40,783 nt of DNA, taken from contig REET01000158.1 in the NCBI GenBank assembly GCA_007694925.1, positions 1 to 40,783 of the forward strand, read 5' to 3'. Origin of the DNA: Phycisphaerales bacterium (GTDB lineage Bacteria; Planctomycetota; Phycisphaerae; Phycisphaerales; UBA1924). This document shows, piece after piece, positions 1 to 8,534 of this stretch. The notes beneath the pieces are model-generated. The model searched no databases and was not told the origin of the DNA. It worked only from the letters and a program-made list of their open reading frames with translations. Every line of letters starts with the position of its first letter. Position 1 is the stretch's first letter. A program made the position numbers and the translations under genes.

Positions 1-17
1 GGAATGGGTTCAGTTTT

Positions 18-250
18 CGCCCCGAAGGGGCGCAGGGTTGTAGCCACGGGTGGAAGTGTGCGCAGCACACTGGAACCCGTGGAAAGCTCGCGAAATATGG
101 GTCCGCCCTGAAGGGGCGGAGGAGGAGTTCGACACGAGGCACGCTGCGGTTCCTTCGCCCCTTCAGGGCGAAATCGTAACATGACACTTTCCACGGGTTG
201 CGCTCGTCCGACGCTGCGCGTCGGCCTGCGCTCCACCCGTGGCTACAACC
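18..250. repeat. Inverted pair of REP-like cruciform repeats
   Basis: Two copies of one unit lie head to head. Each unit reads GGGTTGTAG, then CCACGGGT, a variable inner hairpin, ACCCGTGG, AAAG, a short spacer, and the hairpin CGCCCTGAAGGGGCG. Copy 1 is on the plus strand: outer arms 44-51 and 75-82, inner stem AGTGTGC/GCACACT at 55-71, distal hairpin 104-118. Copy 2 is on the minus strand: outer arms 191-198 and 235-242, inner stem CCGACGC/GCGTCGG at 208-224, distal hairpin 156-170. A further hairpin, CGCCCCGAAGGGGCG, is at 18-32. The inner stems differ in sequence but both pair perfectly with 3-base loops, so structure is kept while sequence changes. The pair resembles REP/BIME elements of other bacteria. 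No transposase is nearby. Confidence 0.8.
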
Positions 251-377
251 CATCGCTCGGAGCGACAGAAGGTGTCGCGCCAGGGCATGCTCGGGCTCGT
301 GGGCCGATCGTCTGGTCTTGAGCAGCGGGATCAACCGACTCCCGTGCCACGAGTGTCTGTGTGCTCGCTTGAGGACT

Positions 378-383
378 TACCAT
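378..383 (+). promoter_or_regulatory. Candidate -10 element (TACCAT) of the thioesterase gene
   Basis: TACCAT ends 5 bases before the ATG at 389. At the usual spacing, transcription would begin at or next to the start codon. The nearest purine-rich stretch (GAGG at 371-374) is too far for a normal ribosome-binding site. The same kind of element precedes several other genes in the window. Confidence 0.45.
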
Positions 384-388
384 CCGCC

Positions 389-805
389 ATGGCCGAATTT
401 ACAACATCCCTCCGCGTCCGCTACTGCGAGTGCGATCCGATGGGCGTCGCCCACCACGGCAGTTTCCCCGCGTGGCTCGAAGAGGCCCGCACCGAGATGC
501 TCCGGGGGCAGGGGCGCACCTACGCCCAGATGGAGGCCGACGGGCTGTTTCTCGTTGTCACCAAGCTGGAGCTGCAGTACCGGCGGCCCGCCCGCTACGA
601 CGATGTGCTCGACATCCGCGTGAAGCTCGCCTCGACGACGCGCGTCAAGCTCGTGCACGACTACGCCGTGATCCTCAAGGAACGCTCGCTGACGGAGAAC
701 TCGCCCAGCGTAAAAGGCGATGTGCTGGTGACGGGTTCGACGACGCTCGCCTGCGTCGGCCGCGACGGCAAGCTGACTGCTCTGCCCGAATGGCTGCAGG
801 GCTAG
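389..805 (+). CDS. YbgC/4HBT-family acyl-CoA thioesterase
   Basis: This 138-residue protein has the size and fold signature of a single-domain hotdog thioesterase. Family members hydrolyse acyl-CoA thioesters in the cytoplasm, and in proteobacteria the homologue sits with the Tol-Pal genes. Near the N-terminus is VRYCECDPMGVAHHGSFPAW, matching the YbgC pattern in which the Asp is catalytic and the following HH-containing turn shapes the site; WLEEARTEML continues the long hotdog helix. The start chosen is the ATG at 389, where homology begins; upstream starts at 239 would add unrelated sequence from the repeat region. The stop overlaps that of the convergent radA gene by 4 bases. No tol genes are nearby, so the substrate is unknown. 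Confidence 0.85.
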   Translation: MAEFTTSLRVRYCECDPMGVAHHGSFPAWLEEARTEMLRGQGRTYAQMEADGLFLVVTKLELQYRRPARYDDVLDIRVKLASTTRVKLVHDYAVILKERSLTENSPSVKGDVLVTGSTTLACVGRDGKLTALPEWLQG

Positions 806-2187
806 CCCAACTGCTGGATCGCCCCGTCGACATCCTTGACGCGTTCCAGCACGATCCCCGGCACGGGCTCTGGCTCCATGCCGGCCTTGGGGATGATCGC
901 CCGCTTGTACCCGAGCCTCGCGGCTTCGCGCAGGCGTTGTTCCAAGTGCCCCACCGGGCGCAGCTCGCCCGCCAGCCCGACCTCGCCGATCACGCACGAG
1001 GCGGGTTCGAGGGCTCGGCGGAGGTGGGCCCCGGCGATGGCGAGGAGCAGGGCGAGGTCGGCCGCGGGCTCGGCGACGCGTACGCCCCCGACCGCCTGGG
1101 TGAAGATGTCGCGGTCGGCGAGGCGCAGCTCGGCGTGCTGTTCGAGCACCGCGATGAGCACGGCGAGGCGGTTGGAGTCCAGGCCGCTGGCCTTGCGTTT
1201 GGCGGCTCCGAGGAAGCCGGTGGCGGTGAGGGCCTGGATCTCGACGAGCAGGCAACGAGACCCGTGCATCACCGGGCAGGCGACGGTGCCCGGGCGGGGC
1301 TCTGCCGAGGAGCTTGCGGGTGAGGCGAGGCCCTCGGGCGCTTCGCGCAGGCCTCTGCCGGTCATCTCGAAGAGGCCGATTTCGAGTGTGGCGCCGAAGC
1401 GGTTTTTGACCGCTCGCACAACGCGGTGGGCGTGGGCCCGGTCGCCCTCGAAGTTGACGACGGCGTCGACGAGGTGTTCGAGCAGGCGGGGCCCGGCGAG
1501 GCGGCCGTCCTTGGTCACATGCCCGACGAGCACCAGCGCGATCCCCGAGGCCTTGGCGAGGGCGACAAGCTCGCCGGCGCAGCGCCGGAGCTGCGTGATC
1601 GAGCCGGGCGGGGCGTCGAGGTCGCCCTTGTAGACCATCTGCACCGAGTCGATGACGATCGCGCGGGGCGAGGTCTTGCGAGCCTGTTCGGCGATGCGCG
1701 AGAGGTTGGTGTCGCTGAGCACGAGCAGCCCGGCGCGGGTGTCGAGCCCGAGGCGCTCGGCGCGGAGTCGCACCTGCTCGGCCGATTCCTCGCTGGAGAC
1801 ATACAGCACGGGCGTGCGCTCGCCCGCGAGCGCCCCGGCCGCCTGGAGCAGGAGTGTTGATTTTCCGATGCCCGGCTCACCCCCCAAGAGGACGGTCGAG
1901 CCGGGCACCAGCCCGCCCCCGAGCACCCTGTCAAGCTCGCCGATGCCGGTCGCCATGCGCGGGGTGGGGGGCGCGTCGGCGCCGACCTCGGCGATGGGGC
2001 GGGCCTCGGGGGCGGCGATCGCCTCGGTCCAGGCCCGGGCTTCCTCGTGGGGGTCGGCGGACGCCCCTTTGGAGACGGTCTGTTCCTCAAGGCTGTCCCA
2101 GGTCCCGCAGTCGGGGCATTTGCCGATCCAGCGGTGCTGGACCGACCCGCAGGATGCGCAGATATAGACCTTTCTCGCCTTGGCCAT
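802..2187 (-). CDS. radA: DNA repair protein RadA (Sms)
   Basis: RadA is a RecA-like, hexameric DnaB-type helicase that extends strand invasion during recombination and helps process branched intermediates. All three domains are visible in this 461-residue protein. The N-terminal C4 zinc finger has Cys10, Cys13, Cys24 and Cys27. The ATPase core has Walker A GGEPGIGKST at 102-111 and the RadA-specific KNRFG motif at 261-265. The C-terminus is the Lon-protease-like domain (for example GFLGAAKRKASGLDSNRLAV). Length matches the family. The start is the ATG at 2187, preceded by GGAGG. It converges with the thioesterase gene (4-base overlap) and diverges from the AsmA-like gene across about 50 bases. 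Confidence 0.96.
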   Translation of the reverse strand: MAKARKVYICASCGSVQHRWIGKCPDCGTWDSLEEQTVSKGASADPHEEARAWTEAIAAPEARPIAEVGADAPPTPRMATGIGELDRVLGGGLVPGSTVLLGGEPGIGKSTLLLQAAGALAGERTPVLYVSSEESAEQVRLRAERLGLDTRAGLLVLSDTNLSRIAEQARKTSPRAIVIDSVQMVYKGDLDAPPGSITQLRRCAGELVALAKASGIALVLVGHVTKDGRLAGPRLLEHLVDAVVNFEGDRAHAHRVVRAVKNRFGATLEIGLFEMTGRGLREAPEGLASPASSSAEPRPGTVACPVMHGSRCLLVEIQALTATGFLGAAKRKASGLDSNRLAVLIAVLEQHAELRLADRDIFTQAVGGVRVAEPAADLALLLAIAGAHLRRALEPASCVIGEVGLAGELRPVGHLEQRLREAARLGYKRAIIPKAGMEPEPVPGIVLERVKDVDGAIQQLG

Positions 2188-2225
2188 GGACCCGTTGCCT
2201 CCGCGTCACCCCCGCCGGGGGCCGA

Positions 2226-2231
2226 TACCAT
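2226..2231 (+). promoter_or_regulatory. Candidate -10 element (TACCAT) of the AsmA-like gene
   Basis: TACCAT ends exactly 6 bases before the ATG at 2238, placing the predicted transcription start at the A of the ATG. No Shine-Dalgarno sequence can be placed, which suggests a leaderless mRNA. Confidence 0.45.
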
Positions 2232-2237
2232 CTTCCG

Positions 2238-5200
2238 ATGGCGGACGCGGACGATATCGCCGGCGGCGGGGGGAGCAAGCGTCCGGGCGAGCCCGGTCCG
2301 CCGAAGGGTGACCCTCCGCGCGGGCTGCTGCGGCGGAGGGGGCCGCTGCGCAGGACGATCTTCATCTGCATCCTGACGATCTGCGTGCTGCTGGGGGCGG
2401 TGTTCGTCTCGACGCGTGGGCCGATCGCGGCGAAGATCGCCGAGTCTCGGATCCGCGCGGCGCTGAATGTTGATGTGAAGGTCGATCGGGCGCGCATCGG
2501 GCTCGATGGGGCCGTGCATATGGTCGGTGTGACGCTGAGCGTGCCGGGGCACGCCGGGATCGCCGCGGATTTTCTCGAGGTGCCGCGGATCAGCGCGAGG
2601 ATCGGCGCCGGGCGGCTGACCTCGATGGACCTGTACGACCCGGTGGTCCGGATCAGCGAGTCGCTTGTCAACGGGACGCTGAACATCGAGTCGGTCCCCG
2701 TGCCGACACGCCGCGGGACGCCCGGCGTGTTCGAGATCCCGAGCGTCCGTGTGCACGGCGTGATGATCGAACTCGGCGAGCACGACGCGACACGCTACCG
2801 CTCGCTGGCGCGCGTGCTCGCGGATGGCGAGCTCACACGCGCCCCCGACGAGGGGTACACGATCTCGCTCATCGAGCGGGCGGGGGGGCGTTTGAGCCCG
2901 CTCCGCTTCGACGGGACCATCGTCGCCGAAGAACTGGAGATCCGGACCAGCTCGATCGACCTCTCGCGTTGGCCCGCGTCGTCGATGCCGCCCTCGATCC
3001 GCGGCGCGATGGAGCTGCTCTCGCTGGACGGCGTCGTGGACTCGGCGGAGTTCACCCTGACGCGTGAGGCCGGGCCGAACCTCAAGGCGAGCGTGGCGCG
3101 CGTGGGCGTGACGCTCCCGTTCGCGGCGACAGAGGGCGGGCCGTTGATCCGCATGCGCGATGTCAACGGGCGGATCGAGCTGCGCCCGCGCGGGGTGGAG
3201 GCGACGCTCGACGGGCTCTTTGAGGACCTGCGCTACACCGTCACGCTCAACTACGAAGGGATCGACGCCAACGCCCCGTTCCAGGCCGAGATGAGGGCGA
3301 CAAACTTCCGGCTCGAATCGCGTCCGGCGCTCCTCCCGTTCGTCCCGAGGCTGGTCGTCGAGCGGCTGGAGCTTTTCTCGAACCCGACGGCGGACCTCGA
3401 CGCGACGGTGACCATCCAGAGGCGGGTGGACGATCTGGGCGTGATCGGCCCGGTCGAGGTGGGCGGGTGGCTGCAGGTCCGCAACGGGACGGCGAGCTTC
3501 CGCGACTTCCCTTATCCGTTCGAGCGGATGGAGGGGATCGTGCTCTTTGACAGCGACCGCATCGAGATCCGCAGGCTCTCGGGGCGGTCGGCGAGCGGGG
3601 CGACGATGTTCGCCTCGGGGGTCATCGGCCCGCCGACGGACAGTGCGGAGGTGGACATCCGTGTCGAGGTCGAGCACGCGCCGCTGGACGACCTGATGAA
3701 GGAGGCGTTGGGAACGCGTGGCGACATCGTCTCGCAGCTCATCGATGACGAGCACGAGGCGGAGCTTCGCGCCAGGGGCCTGCTGGGCGAGGGCGAGGCG
3801 GCGTTCAGCACCGGGGGGGTCAGCGATATCGAGGTACGGGTGCGGCGCGAGCTCGGAAAGGAGTCGATCTGGACCACCGAGGTCAAGGTTCGGTTCGACG
3901 AGCTCCGGCTTGTGCCGCGTGCGTTCCCCATCCCGTTGATCGCCCGGGGCGTGCTGATCGATGTCTACAACAACGACGCACGCGTGACCGGCGAGCACTT
4001 TTCGAGCCTTGCGGGTGGGGATGCGCAGATCGCGATCGACCTGGATCTTTCCGATGGCGGCGCGTCGCCCGATGTCCGCGTGGGGGCGAGGGAGGTCCCG
4101 GCGGGGCCTTTGCTTGAGTACGCGGTGGTCCACTCCGGCGCCGCCCGGCCGGGCGCTGAGGAGGGCGAGCGGGCGGCCCTGGCCCGCCTGCTGCCGGGCA
4201 TGAATCTGCGTGGGCTGGTCGATGCGAGCGTGTCGGTCGGCGAGCGCGACGACGGATCGATCGGCGTCGACGCGTGGATTGATCTGGCCGGGCTCGTCGC
4301 GGAGGTCGGGCGCGCGGGGGCTCTCGCGGGCGTCGTTCTGCGCGAGGTGAACGGCTCGGTGGTCGTGACCGAGACCGACGCGACGGTCGATATCTTCGCC
4401 CGGGCGTTCAAGAACGAGGAGCCGGCGGGCGACCTCGACGCGAAGGCACTGGTCCGATTCCCGCGCGAACTGCCCGAAGCGCTGGTCGAGGCGCAGATGG
4501 ACGCGCGATCGCTCGAGCTTGGCCTGCCCCTCGACAGGGCGGCCCGCGTCTTTTCGCCGGAGGCGGGCGAGGCCCTGGCCGCGGCGATCGAACGCCTGCG
4601 CCCGAGCGGGCGCGCCGATGTGGCGCTGCGTTACCGCTCGGCGGACCCCGACACCCCGGAACTGAGCCTCAGCCGCCCGGAGGATGTCTCGATCCTGACG
4701 CCGTTCGGGCGGGTCGCCTTCAGCGGCGAGCGGGGCACGCTGCGCGTGCTGCCCGGGCAACTCCTCGGGTTCGAGGCTTTCGACGCGACCATCACGCACG
4801 ACGGCGAGATCGCGGCGGAGGTGCGCCTCGACGGGCGCTACCCGATGGGCGATCCCAACGGCGAAAGAGGCGAAGGGGTCAGCGCCCGCATCGCGGAGGC
4901 GAGGGTCGAGTCGGGGCTGTTCCGAGCGATCCTGCAGCGTGTGTTCGGGGCGCGTGCCGCCGAGCTGTACGACGCGCTCGACCCTGCGGGGCGGTTCAAC
5001 GGTCTCTTGCGGATCTCGCCCCCGAGCGATCCGGATGCGGATCCTGTCGTGACTGGTCGTGTCGAGCCGAAGCGGCTGGCGTTCGACCGCGAGGGGCGGC
5101 GGGTGATCCTGACGGAGATCGAAGGGGCGATCGAGCTCTTCGAACGCGGGCTGCGTCTGAGCGGGCTGGCGTTTCAGGGCGTGGGCTGGTCGGGCGAACT

Positions 5201-6437
5201 CGCCGGCGAGGTCCGTGCCGCCGAAGACGGGCCGACGCGCGCCGACGCGCGACTTCGGGTCGACGCCGAGAGCCTTTCGGGGGACCTGCTGGCGGTGGTC
5301 CCGGGGATGCTGCGCGAGAGGATCGACGCGATCGACGGCGTGATCGAGGGGCCGCTCTCGCTGGATCTTCAGGAGTTCGGCGTGGAGCTGGACGGCTCGG
5401 ACAGCCCGCCTTTCAGCGCCGCGGGCACGCTGGAGTTCGACCGCGCCCGGGCCGAGGTCGGCGTTGAGCTGCGCGAGGCGACGGGGCGCCTCGCCTTCGA
5501 GATCCGCGACGAGCGCGACGAACGGGGGAACCGGCGCGAGCGGTTCCAGATCGACGCATTTGCGCCGACGGCCCGTCTGTCTGGGATCGGGACCAGGAAC
5601 ATCAGCGCGCAGATCGTTTCGGGCTCGCGGCCGGGCTCGATCCGTCTGGAGCGGTTTTCGGCCGACTGTCATGGCGGGCGCATCGGTGCCGACGCGTTGA
5701 TCGAGACCTCCGATGGCGGAAGGCGGGCCTACACCGCCAGCATCCGCCTTTCGGATGTCCGCCTGGCGCCGGTGCTCGCGGATCTGGGGGCTGTCGGCGA
5801 GCCGCCCGAGAGCCTGACAGCGCAGCTCGGCGATCCGCCCGATGGCTCGCGCGGGCTGATCAGCGCGGAGCTTTCGCTCGGGGGCTGGGTCGGGACGACG
5901 CGGGGCAGGCGGGGTCGCGGGGTCGCCCAGGTCGGCGCCGGGCCCGTGCTCGAACTCCCGCTGCTGGGGCGCCTCATCGAGGTCAGCAACCTCCAGCTCC
6001 CAAGGTCCGGACGCTTCGACCTGGCGATCCTCGGCTTCTTCGTTGAGAACGACCGTGTCACCTTCGACGAGCTCTCGATCTTCACCGAGACGGTCGAAGT
6101 CTTCGGTTACGGCACGATGGACTGGCCGACCCGTGAGCTCGACCTCCGTCTCGCCTCGCGAGCTGTCCGCCCTATCCCGCTGTTGAGCCCGATCGTCGAG
6201 CAGTTCCGCGACGAGCTGATCGTGGCGCGCGTGGTCGGGCCGGTGGATTCGACGCGGATCGTCACCGAGCCGCTGCCGGGCACGCGGGATCTGATCCGTC
6301 GGCTTCTGGGGCGGGAGCCCAGCGCCGAGGAACGCCGCCTGCTGGACCTCCGAGAGCGGATGGAGCAGAACCGGGCCCTGGCCAGGCGTGTGGGCGACCG
6401 GGCCCGGCGGACCGAATCGTCCGACCCGGACCGATGA
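2238..6437 (+). CDS. Very large AsmA-like/YhdP-type envelope protein
   Basis: This protein of 1,399 residues has a Pro/Gly-rich, basic N-terminal tail, one membrane segment at about residues 40-58 (IFICILTICVLLGAVFV), and a long exported region of repeating beta-strand character. That is the layout of AsmA-superfamily proteins (AsmA, TamB, YhdP), beta-rich bridges implicated in moving lipids between inner and outer membranes. The C-terminal part, with FGYGTMDWPTRELDLRL and a charged tail, resembles the AsmA C-terminal region of planctomycete homologues. The start chosen is the ATG at 2238: earlier in-frame starts lie inside radA. It may be co-transcribed with the LOG-family gene 55 bases downstream. 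Family assignment is fairly secure; a lipid-transport role is inferred. Confidence 0.75.
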   Translation: MADADDIAGGGGSKRPGEPGPPKGDPPRGLLRRRGPLRRTIFICILTICVLLGAVFVSTRGPIAAKIAESRIRAALNVDVKVDRARIGLDGAVHMVGVTLSVPGHAGIAADFLEVPRISARIGAGRLTSMDLYDPVVRISESLVNGTLNIESVPVPTRRGTPGVFEIPSVRVHGVMIELGEHDATRYRSLARVLADGELTRAPDEGYTISLIERAGGRLSPLRFDGTIVAEELEIRTSSIDLSRWPASSMPPSIRGAMELLSLDGVVDSAEFTLTREAGPNLKASVARVGVTLPFAATEGGPLIRMRDVNGRIELRPRGVEATLDGLFEDLRYTVTLNYEGIDANAPFQAEMRATNFRLESRPALLPFVPRLVVERLELFSNPTADLDATVTIQRRVDDLGVIGPVEVGGWLQVRNGTASFRDFPYPFERMEGIVLFDSDRIEIRRLSGRSASGATMFASGVIGPPTDSAEVDIRVEVEHAPLDDLMKEALGTRGDIVSQLIDDEHEAELRARGLLGEGEAAFSTGGVSDIEVRVRRELGKESIWTTEVKVRFDELRLVPRAFPIPLIARGVLIDVYNNDARVTGEHFSSLAGGDAQIAIDLDLSDGGASPDVRVGAREVPAGPLLEYAVVHSGAARPGAEEGERAALARLLPGMNLRGLVDASVSVGERDDGSIGVDAWIDLAGLVAEVGRAGALAGVVLREVNGSVVVTETDATVDIFARAFKNEEPAGDLDAKALVRFPRELPEALVEAQMDARSLELGLPLDRAARVFSPEAGEALAAAIERLRPSGRADVALRYRSADPDTPELSLSRPEDVSILTPFGRVAFSGERGTLRVLPGQLLGFEAFDATITHDGEIAAEVRLDGRYPMGDPNGERGEGVSARIAEARVESGLFRAILQRVFGARAAELYDALDPAGRFNGLLRISPPSDPDADPVVTGRVEPKRLAFDREGRRVILTEIEGAIELFERGLRLSGLAFQGVGWSGELAGEVRAAEDGPTRADARLRVDAESLSGDLLAVVPGMLRERIDAIDGVIEGPLSLDLQEFGVELDGSDSPPFSAAGTLEFDRARAEVGVELREATGRLAFEIRDERDERGNRRERFQIDAFAPTARLSGIGTRNISAQIVSGSRPGSIRLERFSADCHGGRIGADALIETSDGGRRAYTASIRLSDVRLAPVLADLGAVGEPPESLTAQLGDPPDGSRGLISAELSLGGWVGTTRGRRGRGVAQVGAGPVLELPLLGRLIEVSNLQLPRSGRFDLAILGFFVENDRVTFDELSIFTETVEVFGYGTMDWPTRELDLRLASRAVRPIPLLSPIVEQFRDELIVARVVGPVDSTRIVTEPLPGTRDLIRRLLGREPSAEERRLLDLRERMEQNRALARRVGDRARRTESSDPDR

Positions 6438-6478
6438 GGCCGCCGGTCGGTCCTCCGACGGTCTCTCGTCGGGCCCCG

Positions 6479-6484
6479 TACCAT
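6479..6484 (+). promoter_or_regulatory. Candidate -10 element (TACCAT) of the LOG-family gene
   Basis: TACCAT ends 8 bases before the ATG at 6493, so a transcript would have at most a few untranslated bases. It follows a small hairpin, CCGACG/CGTCGG (6455-6472), in the spacer after the AsmA-like gene. Confidence 0.35.
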
Positions 6485-6492
6485 CGCGGACA

Positions 6493-7611
6493 ATGAACGA
6501 CAAGCACCACAGACAAGAGCTCGACCCCGCCGCCTCGACCTCGCCCAAGGACGAGACGGCGGCGCCGCCGGAGCGGGCCGAACAGCTCCGGGCCGATTCT
6601 CCCGATATCGCCGAGGTGCTCAACGAGCTGATCTCCCGCGTCGGGGGCGACCCGACGACCTACGACGGGCGGCTTGTTCGTGAGCTGCTGGTGGCCGGCT
6701 TGAAGCTGATCCCAGACGGGCGGGACACGGGCGACCTGAAGCTCATGGCCGCGGCCCTGAAGGAGCTGCGCTACGCCTACCGCGTCTTCGGCCAGTACCC
6801 CGACCGGTACAAGGTGACGATCTTCGGCTCTGCGCGCACGCCCCCCGAACACCCCGACTACAAGGTGGCCGTCGACTTCGGGCGCATGATGGCCGAGAAC
6901 GACTGGATGTGCATCACCGGGGCGGGCGACGGGATCATGAAGGCCGGGCACGAGGGCCCGGGCGTCGAGGCGAGCTTCGGCGTCGCCATCCGCCTGCCCT
7001 TCGAGACCACCGCCAACACCATCATCACCGGCGACCAGAAGCTGATCCACTTCCGCTACTTCTTCACGCGAAAGCTGATGTTCCTGAGCCAGTGCGACGC
7101 CGTCGCCCTTTTCCCCGGGGGCTTCGGCACACTCGACGAGGCCTACGAAACCCTCACCCTCATCCAGACCGGAAAGGCGAGCATGATCCCGATCGTCATG
7201 CTCGAGGGCGAGGGCAACGCGTACTGGGAGCAGTGGCAGGACTTTGTGGAGGAGAAGCTGCTCGCGCGAGGCCTGATCAGCCCCGAAGACGAGTATCTGT
7301 ACTACATCGCCTCGTCGCCCAAGGACGCCGTCGAGCACATCAAGAAGTTCTACCGCAACTACCACTCATCGAGGTATGTGCGCGACGATCTGGTCATCCG
7401 CCTGAAGCGCAGGATCAGGGACGAGGATGTCGACCGGCTGACCGATGAGTTCTCGTCGCTGATCGCGCGGGGCTCGATCGTGCAGCGCGGGCCCTACGAG
7501 GTCGAGGACGACCACCTCGACCTGCCCCGCCTCGCCTTCACCCACACCCGCTACAACTACGGCCTCGTCCGGCGCCTGATCGACCGCATCAACGACTGCG
7601 ACCCCGCGTGA
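6493..7611 (+). CDS. LOG-family protein (TIGR00730-type nucleotide phosphoribohydrolase fold)
   Basis: The protein (372 residues) carries the Rossmann-like LOG/lysine-decarboxylase-like fold. It opens with VTIFGSART and has the hallmark PGGFGTLDE at about 208-216, followed by the T-x-x-Q-T-G-K segment typical of the family. Characterised LOG enzymes release cytokinin bases from nucleoside 5'-monophosphates; others are nucleotide nucleosidases (PpnN). The old label 'lysine decarboxylase' is not supported. The protein is longer than plant-type LOG (about 200 residues), with an acidic N-terminal extension of about 100 residues and a C-terminal extension with many Arg, Asp and Glu. The stop shares one base with the ATG of the following lipoprotein gene, so the two are probably translationally coupled. 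The physiological substrate cannot be read from the sequence. Confidence 0.85.
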   Translation: MNDKHHRQELDPAASTSPKDETAAPPERAEQLRADSPDIAEVLNELISRVGGDPTTYDGRLVRELLVAGLKLIPDGRDTGDLKLMAAALKELRYAYRVFGQYPDRYKVTIFGSARTPPEHPDYKVAVDFGRMMAENDWMCITGAGDGIMKAGHEGPGVEASFGVAIRLPFETTANTIITGDQKLIHFRYFFTRKLMFLSQCDAVALFPGGFGTLDEAYETLTLIQTGKASMIPIVMLEGEGNAYWEQWQDFVEEKLLARGLISPEDEYLYYIASSPKDAVEHIKKFYRNYHSSRYVRDDLVIRLKRRIRDEDVDRLTDEFSSLIARGSIVQRGPYEVEDDHLDLPRLAFTHTRYNYGLVRRLIDRINDCDPA

Positions 7612-8483
7612 TGCGAGCAGGCGTTCTCCTGGTCCTCTCGATGATCGCGGCGTTCGGGAGCGCGTCTTGCACCCCCCAGCAGTATCGGGCCGACGCTCCC
7701 GACGCGTTGGACACACCGCTCCGGGGCGAGACGGGCGTCGAGGTCCAGATCTGGACGGTCACGCTCGACCCGCAGTTGATGCTCAACGCCCTCGCCGAGG
7801 CGCAGCGGGGCGATGAGGCGATCGCCAACGCCGAGGCGTGGCGGGCCAACGCGTTGCGCGTCTTCCGCGTCGACCGGGGACGCCTGCCAGAGCTCAGGGC
7901 CGCGATGCAGCGGACCGGGTCCGTCGAGCGGAGCTGGATCGCCCCCGACGGCGGGTGGCAGCGGCTGGCCGACTCGGGCTCGTCCCGCGAGCGGTTGATT
8001 CTCCTGGATTCGGGGCCATTGCCCCTTGCCGGCGAGCGTCCGGAGCTCCTGGTGCGGTGCTGGGTCGAGCCGCTGATCGCCGACGGCGGGGTAGGGGGCA
8101 GGATGCGGGTCGAGTTCTTGCCCCGGATCGCCGACGCGGGGCGGGCCCCTGTCGGCTTCAGGGTCGACCGGCCGGGCGAGGACGGGCTCCCGCTGGAGCG
8201 CCTTTCGGCGTCGCTTGCGGCTCTCTCGGGCGAGGCGTTCATCATCGCGCCGTTCGATCCGGATCTGCGTGTCCGGACAGAGGAGGAGGAGCGAACGGGC
8301 GAGGCGGATCAGCCCGTCGGTCCGCCGGCCCCGCCGAGGCCGCCGCACCTGGGCGAAACGGTCCTTCGGACGGGGATTTCCCCTCGGGGGAGCTATCCTC
8401 AGCGCCCCGCGGCGCGGGTGGTCGTGCTCATCCCGTCGATTCCGGAGCACTACTCGCTCCTGGGGCGTCGGGCGGAGCGTTAG
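7611..8483 (+). CDS. Predicted lipoprotein of unknown function
   Basis: The product is 290 residues. A short hydrophobic signal (AGVLLVLSMIAAFGSASC) ends in a lipobox-like GSASC, so it is probably a lipidated envelope protein. The mature part has no motif I recognise; it is mixed alpha/beta with a Pro-rich, acidic segment at about 220-250 (EEEERTGEADQPVGPPAPPR). It starts on the A of the preceding TGA (TGATG); a GTG one codon earlier is an alternative. The tight junction suggests one operon with the LOG-family gene. No function is assigned. Confidence 0.7.
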   Translation: MRAGVLLVLSMIAAFGSASCTPQQYRADAPDALDTPLRGETGVEVQIWTVTLDPQLMLNALAEAQRGDEAIANAEAWRANALRVFRVDRGRLPELRAAMQRTGSVERSWIAPDGGWQRLADSGSSRERLILLDSGPLPLAGERPELLVRCWVEPLIADGGVGGRMRVEFLPRIADAGRAPVGFRVDRPGEDGLPLERLSASLAALSGEAFIIAPFDPDLRVRTEEEERTGEADQPVGPPAPPRPPHLGETVLRTGISPRGSYPQRPAARVVVLIPSIPEHYSLLGRRAER

Positions 8484-8534
8484 CGTCCGGCGGACTCCGG
8501 ACTTTGCAGACCGGACGGAGACTCGGGCCGAGCA

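Larger units (their letters stand above)
1..388. other. Non-coding intergenic region
   Basis: Apart from the REP-like pair and the promoter-like element just before the thioesterase gene, I see no convincing gene here. Open frames across 198-388 run through the palindromes and have no start signal, so they are not called. Confidence 0.65.

Noticed and set aside
1515-6623. A 1,702-codon open frame on the minus strand opposite radA and the AsmA-like gene
   Set aside because: It is antisense to two clear genes. It is dominated by Arg, Pro, Asp and His in low-complexity order and has no domain. Long shadow frames are expected at this GC content.
6493-7611. Annotation of the LOG-family gene as a lysine decarboxylase
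   Set aside because: The PGGxGTxxE motif is that of nucleotide phosphoribohydrolases; no PLP-binding decarboxylase motif is present.
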